DNA of 60,539 nucleotides from Aurantimonadaceae bacterium (GTDB lineage: Bacteria; Pseudomonadota; Alphaproteobacteria; Rhizobiales; Rhizobiaceae), in the NCBI GenBank assembly GCA_947474855.1, contig CANJKV010000009.1, positions 1 to 60,539 on the forward strand, in the 5' to 3' direction. Made by a program: the position numbers and the translations under genes. Positions 42,275 to 48,236 of this stretch are shown here, in pieces. Position 1 is the first letter of the stretch. The number at the start of each line of letters is the position of its first letter. The notes under the pieces are model-generated. The model worked only from the letters and a program-made list of their open reading frames with translations, had not been told where the DNA came from and did no database searches.

Positions 42275-42317
42275 AGCAAAGTGCTATTGACGACAACCAA
42301 GCGCCGCGCTTTATAGC
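42275..42317. promoter_or_regulatory. divergent promoter/operator region of the Arc-like gene
   Basis: A perfect small dyad AGCA-AAG-TGCT (42275-42285) is followed by TTGACG (42287-42292) and TTTATA (42310-42315, 17-bp spacer) reading toward the 42342 gene. The dyad is a candidate Arc-type operator. Confidence 0.45.
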
Positions 42318-42341
42318 GAACTGCTTGCTAAGGAGGTGTGA

Positions 42342-42665
42342 ATGGATCAGGTCGATTTCCAGGCGCCGAGCCTCGAAGGGCGAACGACGCACACCTCATC
42401 TCCAGGCGGAGAGCCCAAAGCCGCGGACCTCTTCCTGCTGGAACAGCGGGTAACCGACGCCTTTCACTTCACCCTTCTGACCGACCGCGTCGTCTCGGAC
42501 GCGATCAGACAGAGCGAGGTCCTGCCAGTCCGAGCCGGCTTTACCGCCGTCATGCTCTCCGACGAGGATGTCGCGATCATCAGCTTTGCCCTGGCTCAGA
42601 CGCTCGGCAGCGTTCGGGCGCTCCAGGCTGACTTCCAGACGGCAGTGGAGGCCATCCGGCCTTAG
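42342..42665 (+). CDS. hypothetical accessory phage protein (107 aa)
   Basis: It has a very strong ribosome-binding site (AAGGAGG, 7 nt upstream). The protein has a disordered N-terminus and a helical C-terminal half (VAIISFALAQTLGSVRALQADFQTAVEAI). It forms a divergent pair with the Arc-like gene and ends in a terminator, making a self-contained cassette at the right prophage end. Function unknown. Confidence 0.65.
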   Translation: MDQVDFQAPSLEGRTTHTSSPGGEPKAADLFLLEQRVTDAFHFTLLTDRVVSDAIRQSEVLPVRAGFTAVMLSDEDVAIISFALAQTLGSVRALQADFQTAVEAIRP

Positions 42666-42697
42666 TCGCCTTCTCGCCCCGAACGATCCGTTTTATC

Positions 42698-42733
42698 GCG
42701 CCCCGTTCGGCTCCGGCCGGCGGGGCGCTTTTT
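42698..42733 (+). terminator. rho-independent terminator, right end of prophage
   Basis: GCGCCCCG (42698-42705) pairs with CGGGGCGC (42721-42728), followed by T5. It shields the att region and host tRNA. Confidence 0.8.
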
Positions 42734-42796
42734 GCGTTCCGACGTCCTTCACCATGTCGGCGAAGTTTCCCGAGCTTTCCCGCGCCACCGGCCTGC

Positions 42797-42839
42797 GGGG
42801 TCCAATGGGTGTCCAAGCCGCGATCCGCGATCCTTGGAC
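42797..42839. promoter_or_regulatory. candidate integrase arm-type sites, right end
   Basis: GGGGTCCAA (42797-42805) and GGGTGTCCAA (42807-42816) are directly repeated, with an inverted TTGGACA at 42834-42840. They mirror the left-end words at 830-850. Confidence 0.5.
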
Positions 42840-42863
42840 ACTGGCCGTAAGTGTTTGAAAAGA

Positions 42864-42911
42864 TTGGAGCGGGCGATGGGAATCGAACCCACGACATTCA
42901 GCTTGGGAAGC
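42864..42911. other. attR: attR: 48-bp prophage attachment repeat
   Basis: It is identical to 667-714. It forms the 3' part of the intact tRNA-Gly, so the phage supplies a replacement 3' end and keeps the tRNA functional. Confidence 0.95.
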
Positions 42912-42939
42912 TGACGTTCTACCTCTGAACTACGCCCGC
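42865..42939 (-). tRNA. tRNA-Gly(CCC), integration target
   Basis: A 75-nt cloverleaf including CCA. The acceptor stem is GCGGGCG/CGCCCGC, the anticodon loop TTCCCAA (CCC) and the T-loop TTCGATT. The 5' half is chromosomal and the 3' half is phage-derived. The acceptor CCA end points into the prophage. Confidence 0.95.
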
Positions 42940-43017
42940 GTCCCGAGGTGGGCGAACCGTAGCGGAGCCCGCCTGCTCGCGCAAGCGGGCTTCGGCGCAA
43001 AGATGGGCGGATCGGCG

Positions 43018-43203
43018 TCAGGCTTCCGGCAGCTTGGCCCGAGCCGCGCGGATCGTATCCGCCAGACCCTGCAGCTCCAGTCGTTCGGCTTCGGCCACGA
43101 GGTAGCTCAGCATCACGCCTATGGCGTGGAGGTCCGCGTCGCGGTCTCCCTGCTCCGGAATCGAGGGCTCCGCACGGAGCTTGCGCGGGAACTGAAGGAT
43201 CAC
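43018..43203 (-). CDS. 61-aa conserved-looking small protein coupled to luxI
   Basis: It starts at a GTG that overlaps the luxI stop (GTGA), with GGAGG seven bases upstream inside luxI, so translation should be coupled. The N-terminus is basic (MILQFPRKLR); the rest is an amphipathic helical hairpin (DLHAIGVMLSYLVAEAERLELQGLADTIRAARAKL). I recognise no named family. Small genes tied to luxI can encode antiactivators or signal modulators, but nothing here proves that. Confidence 0.72.
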   Translation of the reverse strand: MILQFPRKLRAEPSIPEQGDRDADLHAIGVMLSYLVAEAERLELQGLADTIRAARAKLPEA

Positions 43204-43892
43204 AGAAAGGCCTCCGGAACGGGATGTTGGTCGATGCGGCGCGGTTGGGATGCCGGGGCCGGATCCGCGTCCACGAAGCGCAGCACGGGTCCGCGGCGGC
43301 GGATCTGCATCCCTTCGATCCCCGTCGCCGCCCGGACGCCTTCGAGAGCCTCCGGCGCGCAGCGAAACATTGCCGCCACGCAACTCGTTCCGGCGATGGT
43401 CTGCGGCAGGCCGAGGATCTCGACATCCCAGCCGAAATCCGCCCATCGCGGCAGCCAGTAGGTTTCCTGAACGCCGCCGACGGCGCTGATGCCCTCGTCG
43501 AGGCAGTATTCCATCAAGGCCGCGACCATCGCGCCCGCGACGCCCTGATGGCCGCGGCGTCGGCTGGCGGGCACCACGAACATGCGCGTCCAATCCGCCT
43601 GGTGCCGGGCACCGGGTACGCCGCGCGTGGCGAGGGCCGGAAACACCTCCGACAGGAGCGTGGGCCGATGGCAGGGGACAAGGCGGGTGCCGGCGACGAG
43701 GCTCCCCTCGTGGAACCCGAGGAGGTGGAAGGCGTCGTCCGTGTCGAACTGGTCGGTCTCGAGACCGAGCTCGTTCGGTGGGAACCAGCCCTTCTCCAGC
43801 GTGTAGCACCGGTAGCGCCACCGGAAGTAATCGTCGAGCGCACGTCCGTAGAGGTGGCGGTTGGTCGCGCAAACAACATGGACGTCCAGCAT
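43200..43892 (-). CDS. luxI: acyl-homoserine-lactone synthase (LuxI family)
   Basis: A 230-aa autoinducer synthase that makes an acyl-homoserine lactone from SAM and an acyl donor. The N-terminus has the conserved Arg (YFRWRYRCY), Trp36-containing GWFPP, and Glu/Asp residues (LETDQFDTDDAFHLLGF). Then follow GTRLVPCHRPTLLSEVFP and the acetyltransferase-like core (TRMFVVPASRRRGHQGVAGAMVAALMEYCLDEG). Length is normal. GGAGG lies upstream, and a perfect 20-bp dyad 58 bp upstream is a lux-box candidate, predicting autoinduction by the adjacent LuxR. Confidence 0.93.
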   Translation of the reverse strand: MLDVHVVCATNRHLYGRALDDYFRWRYRCYTLEKGWFPPNELGLETDQFDTDDAFHLLGFHEGSLVAGTRLVPCHRPTLLSEVFPALATRGVPGARHQADWTRMFVVPASRRRGHQGVAGAMVAALMEYCLDEGISAVGGVQETYWLPRWADFGWDVEILGLPQTIAGTSCVAAMFRCAPEALEGVRAATGIEGMQIRRRGPVLRFVDADPAPASQPRRIDQHPVPEAFL

Positions 43893-43902
43893 GGTCGGCC
43901 TC

Positions 43903-43921
43903 CGCGGCTTTGCTTGCCGCG
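43903..43921 (-). promoter_or_regulatory. luxI leader hairpin touching the ribosome-binding site
   Basis: On the minus strand CGCGGC-AAGCAAA-GCCGCG folds into a 6-bp GC stem whose last base is the first G of the GGAGG. It could modulate luxI translation. Confidence 0.45.
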
Positions 43922-43949
43922 AAGGTGACCTAGAGACGCGGGAGCAGCC

Positions 43950-43969
43950 ACTCCCCCGTTCGGGGGAGT
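43950..43969 (-). promoter_or_regulatory. candidate lux-box upstream of luxI
   Basis: ACTCCCCC-GTTC-GGGGGAGT is a perfect 20-bp inverted repeat in the 90-bp luxR-luxI gap. It has the length and symmetry of LuxR-type sites. Lack of a T-tract argues against it being a luxR terminator. Confidence 0.65.
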
Positions 43970-43982
43970 TGCCCGCCGCCGG

Positions 43983-44759
43983 TCAGCTGGCGATGATGCC
44001 GAGGCGACAGCCTTCGGCCACGGCCTGTGCCATGGTCGCGACGTCGAGCTTGGTGCGCAGCGTCCGCCGGTAGGTGCGCACCGTTTCCAGGCCGATGCCG
44101 AGGATCTGCGAGGTTTCCCAGGCCGACTTGCCCGCTGCCGCCCAGTGCAGGCACTCGCGCTCGCGCACCGTCAGCTCCGGGAGGTCCCGAAGCGGCTGGA
44201 AGGCCGCACGCGCGGCGCCGGCCGCGAAAACGCTCATGACGTGAAGCGCCGCCAGTTCCCGGTCCGAGGACTGCGCCGGCCGGTCGGTGGCGAAGGCGCA
44301 TGCCTGCTGCCAACTATCGGACGAGAACATCGGCACGATGAAGCCGTCCACGAGACCGCAGCTCTGCGCTTCGTCCATCACGCGCAAGGCAGAGCGATCC
44401 TCCGCGCCGATCGCCAGATCGCTCCAGCGATAAGGCTCGGTCGTGCGCATCGCCGCTTGGCCGACGCGATCGTGGTGGAAGTGCTCTTCGGCCGTGTAGC
44501 GCTCGTACCAGACCTCCGGCCAGGCGTTGAGCATCACGAATGGCTCCAGCCGCTGGTTGGGCAACGGCAGGCCGGTCAGGATGAAATAGGGGTAGCCGAG
44601 CGAGGCGCTGGTTATCCGCAGCCGGTCGAGAATGGCGGACGGGTCACGCAGCCGCTTCACGTCGTCGATGAAGTCGAAGGCGACATGCTCGATCTGCAAG
44701 GTCAAAGTACCAGTCCTTGGTTCGACGAGCGCGATTCGAAGGCGCCTCCGCCTTTCCAA
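43983..44759 (-). CDS. luxR: LuxR-family quorum-sensing regulator
   Basis: An N-terminal autoinducer-binding domain (about 40-180, with YPYFILTGLPLP, NAWPEVWYERY and EEHFHHDRVGQAA, and conserved Trp/Tyr/Asp) is followed by a C-terminal LuxR HTH (LTVRERECLHWAAAGKSAWETSQILGIGLETVRTYRRTLRTKLDV). It should bind the LuxI product and activate luxI. The start is uncertain: TTG 44759 gives 258 aa, while TTG 44699 gives a more typical 238 aa beginning LQIEHVAFDF. Confidence 0.92.
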   Translation of the reverse strand: MERRRRLRIALVEPRTGTLTLQIEHVAFDFIDDVKRLRDPSAILDRLRITSASLGYPYFILTGLPLPNQRLEPFVMLNAWPEVWYERYTAEEHFHHDRVGQAAMRTTEPYRWSDLAIGAEDRSALRVMDEAQSCGLVDGFIVPMFSSDSWQQACAFATDRPAQSSDRELAALHVMSVFAAGAARAAFQPLRDLPELTVRERECLHWAAAGKSAWETSQILGIGLETVRTYRRTLRTKLDVATMAQAVAEGCRLGIIAS

Positions 44760-44792
44760 GCCTTTACCTGATGATCGAGGAAGGGAGGAACC

Positions 44793-44837
44793 GCCCTGGG
44801 CTGGCAGGGCTGCAACTTTTGGTATTTCTATATTATA
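44793..44837 (-). promoter_or_regulatory. luxR promoter region: TATAAT and GC dyad
   Basis: An AT-rich island in GC-rich DNA contains a perfect TATAAT on the minus strand (44837-44832). Downstream lies an 18-bp dyad GCCCTG-N6-CAGGGC (44793-44810) that could be a regulator site or leader hairpin. No good -35 was found. Confidence 0.5.
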
Positions 44838-44865
44838 ACGTATTACTTATAGTTTCGCCATCATC

Positions 44866-45978
44866 TCAGGCGTCCACCGAAATCTCGCCGGTCGGGCGCG
44901 AGCAGCAGGCCAGGATGTAGCCTTCCTCGATCTCCTCATCCAGGATGCCGCCATTGTGGCTCATCTCCACGGGACCGGCGGCCATGACCTTGCAGGTGCC
45001 GCAAAGGCCGGACTCGCAGGCGGCGGGAATGCGCACGCCGGCACCGCGCGCGGCCTGGAGCACGGTCTGGCCGGGCGCGGCACGTGCCTCGCGATCGCTG
45101 AGGGTGAAGCGGATCGGCGCGCCGGCCGGGGCGGCCTGCGCCGGCGTGGCGGCGACCGGCGCTGGTTCGCCGGCGCCCGTCGCGCCGAAGCTTTCCTGAT
45201 GATAGCGAGCCATGGGAAAGCCGCGCGCTTCGAGGAGCGCGCGCACCGAATCCATGAAGCCTTCCGGACCGCAGCAGAAGACGTCGCGGCCGTCGAGGTC
45301 GGGCGCGAGGAGCGACAAGCGCGCGGCGTCGAGCCGGCCGACCGGTCCCGCCCAGCCGCGCCGACCTCCTCCCTTCGGACCCGTGCCTCGCGAGACCAGG
45401 AAACCGAGGCGCAGGTTCGGCATGCCGGCGTCGATCAGTTCCAACTCGTGGTGGAAGAGGATGTCTTCGGGGCGACGGGCGACGTGGAGGTAGACGGCGT
45501 CGGCCTCCGGCGCGCAGTCGGCGAGCCAGCGCAGCATCGACATCATCGGCGTCGCGCCGGAGCCGGCCGACACGAAGAGGTAGCCGCGGGCGGCGGGATC
45601 CGCCGCCGAGAGCGTGAAACGGCCGGCAGGCGCGAGCGCCTTCAGCGCCATGCCGGGCCGCAGATGCTCGATCATCCAGCGCGAGGCCTGGCTCGCGCCC
45701 TGGGCCTTGACGGTGACCTCGACCGCGAAGGGCCGCGAGGGGGTCGAGGAAAGGGTGTAGGTCCGGTGGACCGGCCCCCCAGCAAGCGGAAGTTCCAGGG
45801 TGACGAACTGGCCCGGCTCGTAGGCGAAGAAGCCGCCGCCCTCGGCCCGGAACAGGAAGCTCGCCGCGTCGGCCGAATGGGACGTGCGCCCCATGCAGAC
45901 GAGGCGCTGCGCCTTCGCATCGAACGGCTTTGCGCGGTCGAGCCGAAGGGCGCCGGGGGCGATCGTCGTCGCGGTCAT
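44866..45978 (-). CDS. gbcB: glycine-betaine demethylase reductase subunit (GbcB-like)
   Basis: A 370-aa FAD/NAD(P)H and 2Fe-2S oxidoreductase. It has an FAD-binding barrel with HRTYTLSSTP (about 72-81), an NAD domain with SAGSGATPMMSML and FCCGPEGFM, and a C-terminal plant-type ferredoxin domain (CESGLCGTCKVM ... ACCSRP; four Cys ligands). It passes electrons to the Rieske oxygenase encoded 34 bp upstream. Together they would convert glycine betaine to dimethylglycine. Stachydrine or carnitine demethylase reductases are similar, so substrate is inferred. Confidence 0.86.
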   Translation of the reverse strand: MTATTIAPGALRLDRAKPFDAKAQRLVCMGRTSHSADAASFLFRAEGGGFFAYEPGQFVTLELPLAGGPVHRTYTLSSTPSRPFAVEVTVKAQGASQASRWMIEHLRPGMALKALAPAGRFTLSAADPAARGYLFVSAGSGATPMMSMLRWLADCAPEADAVYLHVARRPEDILFHHELELIDAGMPNLRLGFLVSRGTGPKGGGRRGWAGPVGRLDAARLSLLAPDLDGRDVFCCGPEGFMDSVRALLEARGFPMARYHQESFGATGAGEPAPVAATPAQAAPAGAPIRFTLSDREARAAPGQTVLQAARGAGVRIPAACESGLCGTCKVMAAGPVEMSHNGGILDEEIEEGYILACCSRPTGEISVDA

Positions 45979-46012
45979 GACAAGCGGCTCCGCCGGTTTT
46001 CGCGCGCTGGGA

Positions 46013-47263
46013 TCAGGCGACGCTGCGCAGCGCCGGCGCCGCGCCTTCGGTGAGGCGGTCCTGCGCGAAGCGCGCGTACCAGTCGACGAACTGCATCACC
46101 GCGCCCTCGTGGACCGGCGAGTAGGGGCCGGGCTGGTAGGCGGGTGAGCGGATGCCGAAGGCGTTCTCCTCGACGATGCGCCGGTCCTGGTCGTTGGTCT
46201 CGGTCCAGACGTGGATCAGGCGCTCGAGGTCATAGTCGACGCCTTCCACCGCGTCCTTGTGGACGAGCCACTTCGTGGTCACGGCCGTCTCGTTGGCCGA
46301 GAGCGGCAGCACGCGGAAGGTGACGGCGTGGTCGGTGAGGACGTGGTTCCAGGTTCCCGGATAATGGTAGAGGAGGAGCGCGCCGATGTTCCTCGCCGTG
46401 ACCGTGTCCGAGAGCAGGCGATTGACCGCCTCGGTGCCCTCGATCGTGTAGCTGACGGCCTCGCCCAGGAGCGGCGTGCGCGTGGTGCGGAACTGGCCGT
46501 CCGGGTCGATGCGGAAGCGGGCGGGCAGCCCTTGCGCCTCGCAGGCCTCCCAGTGGGCGAGGATCTCGGGGTCCGACTCGGCGCTCTGGACGCCGGTGGC
46601 GACGGGCGCCTCGGGGAAGGTCTTGCAGAGCTCGGGGTGGTTGCCCGCGCAGTGGTAGCACTCGCGGTTGTTCTCCCAGACGAGCTTCCAGTTGCCCTTC
46701 TCGATGATGGTGGACTCGTAGGCGACCTTGGCCTCGCTCAGGCGATGGGGCGCGAAGTAGGGCTCCATCGCGGCGCGGAAGGGCGCGAAGTCGGCCGGCT
46801 GGTCGGCGAGGCAGATGAAGATGTAGCCGGCGACGCTCTCGCAGGCGATCGGCTTCAGGCCGAAGCCGGACGGGTCGAAGTCCGGTCCCATCTGACGGGC
46901 GAAGAGGAGGCGGCCGTCGAGCTCGTAGGTCCACTGGTGGTAGGGGCAGACGAGCCGGGCGGCGGTTCCCTTGTGCTGCGTGCACACGCGGCTGCCACGG
47001 TGGCGGCAGGCGTTGTGGAAGGCGCGGATGCCGCCCTGTCGGTCGCGCACGATCACGACAGGGTAGTCGCCGACCTGGAGGGTCATGTAGCTCCCCGCCT
47101 TTGGCAGCTCGCAGTCGTGTCCGGCGAACAGCCAGTCGCGGTACCAGATCAGTTCGAGGTCGAGCTTGTAGAAGTCGGGATCGACGTAGAAGGGTCGATC
47201 GAGGCTGTAGCCCTCGCGCCGATCGCGAAGCCGCTTCAGCATGTCGTCGCGCGCATCCACCAT
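46013..47263 (-). CDS. gbcA: Rieske oxygenase, glycine-betaine demethylase alpha subunit (GbcA-like)
   Basis: A 416-aa ring-hydroxylating-type oxygenase. Rieske ligands are Cys86-x-His88 (ACRHRGSRV) and Cys106-x2-His109 (CPYHQWTY). The mononuclear iron region is WENNRECYHCAGNHPELC with the bridging acidic residue. The overall pattern (SLDRPFYVDPDFYKLDLELIWYRDWLFAGHDCELP) is typical of the GbcA/stachydrine demethylase group. It is first in an operon with the reductase. It catalyses oxidative N-demethylation with formaldehyde release. Confidence 0.88.
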   Translation of the reverse strand: MVDARDDMLKRLRDRREGYSLDRPFYVDPDFYKLDLELIWYRDWLFAGHDCELPKAGSYMTLQVGDYPVVIVRDRQGGIRAFHNACRHRGSRVCTQHKGTAARLVCPYHQWTYELDGRLLFARQMGPDFDPSGFGLKPIACESVAGYIFICLADQPADFAPFRAAMEPYFAPHRLSEAKVAYESTIIEKGNWKLVWENNRECYHCAGNHPELCKTFPEAPVATGVQSAESDPEILAHWEACEAQGLPARFRIDPDGQFRTTRTPLLGEAVSYTIEGTEAVNRLLSDTVTARNIGALLLYHYPGTWNHVLTDHAVTFRVLPLSANETAVTTKWLVHKDAVEGVDYDLERLIHVWTETNDQDRRIVEENAFGIRSPAYQPGPYSPVHEGAVMQFVDWYARFAQDRLTEGAAPALRSVA

Positions 47264-47423
47264 CTCGATCCATCCCTGCCGTTCTCGTGCGGAGCGTCCA
47301 AGGGGGGCGGGGCTTCGTCGCCGCCGGCCGCCACGTCCCCTGGACGAGCCGGATCAAACCACCAAGGCCGCCCCTCGGCGCGCGGGAAAGCGACACGCCT
47401 TGACGCGGTGCGACATGGCACGG

Positions 47424-48236
47424 TCAGTCGCTCCGGCGCTCCTTCTCCTTCAGCTTCTCGAAGCGCTCGACCAGCTCCTCGTCGCGCGGGCGCGGCGACA
47501 GGTCGAGGCCCTCCGACAGGCGGTCGGCGATCGCGGAAAGCGCGGTGACGCGGGCATAGTTCTTGCTGTTGGCGGGTATAACGAGCCAGGGCGCGTTCGC
47601 GGTGTGGGTCTTTTCCAGCATCTCGTCGGCGGCGGCCTCGTAGTCGTCCCAGCGCTCGCGGTTGCGGAAGTCCTCGTAGGACAGCTTCCAGCGCTTCAGG
47701 GGATCGTTGAGGCGCTTCTCGAAGCGCTTCATCTGCTCGTCGGGCGTGATGGCGAGGAAGATCTTGGCCATGCGCGCGCCCGCGTCGGTCAGGAGCTTCT
47801 CGAACTCGGCGATCTCGCGATAGGCGCGCTTCCACTCCTCCTTCGTGGCGAAGCCCTCGACGCGCTCGACGAGCACGCGTCCGTACCAGGAGCGATCGAA
47901 GACGCAGATCTCGCCCTTTTCTGGCAGGCGCTCCCAGAAGCGGGCGAGGTAGTGACGCTTGAGGTCGCGCGGCTCGGGCGCGGCGATCGGCCAGACGCGG
48001 AAGCCGCGGGGGTCCATGACGGCCGACATGCGGCGGATGGTGCCGCCCTTGCCGGCGGCGTCCCAGCCTTCCATCACGACCACGCCCGTCGCGCCGTCGC
48101 GCAAGTAGGCCTGCTGGATCTTCTGGAACTGCTCCTGGATGGCGGCGATCTTCGGCTCGCTTTCCTCGGACGACAGGCGCTTGTCCATGTCGAGGTCGGC
48201 GAGCTTGGGCGGCGATGTGGTCTTGTTCTTCGTCAC
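47424..48236 (-). CDS. ppk2: polyphosphate kinase 2
   Basis: A 270-aa PPK2-family phosphotransferase. Walker A is GWDAAGKGGTIRRM (about 56-69), followed by DPRGFRVWPIAAPEPRDLKRHYLARFWERLP, Walker B-like FDRSWYGRVLVERV and a lid/Arg region (KRFEKRLNDPLKRWKLSYEDFRNRERWDDY). It uses polyphosphate to phosphorylate nucleotides or makes polyphosphate. The GTG start (48236) overlaps the glycosyltransferase stop (GTGA), an unusual pairing that implies coupling. Confidence 0.92.
   Translation of the reverse strand: MTKNKTTSPPKLADLDMDKRLSSEESEPKIAAIQEQFQKIQQAYLRDGATGVVVMEGWDAAGKGGTIRRMSAVMDPRGFRVWPIAAPEPRDLKRHYLARFWERLPEKGEICVFDRSWYGRVLVERVEGFATKEEWKRAYREIAEFEKLLTDAGARMAKIFLAITPDEQMKRFEKRLNDPLKRWKLSYEDFRNRERWDDYEAAADEMLEKTHTANAPWLVIPANSKNYARVTALSAIADRLSEGLDLSPRPRDEELVERFEKLKEKERRSD

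Noticed and set aside
42966-42991. AGCCCGC/GCGGGCT hairpin between the small luxI-linked gene and the tRNA
   Set aside because: Stem of 7 bp with no following T-run on either strand; not convincing as a terminator.
43950-43969. Treating the 20-bp dyad as the luxR terminator
   Set aside because: No T-run follows on the luxR-sense strand, and its place and length match a LuxR site better; a dual role cannot be excluded.
46211-47548. Plus-strand ORF of 445 aa opposite gbcA
   Set aside because: It is a shadow of the Rieske oxygenase gene, which has all its iron ligands in the minus frame.
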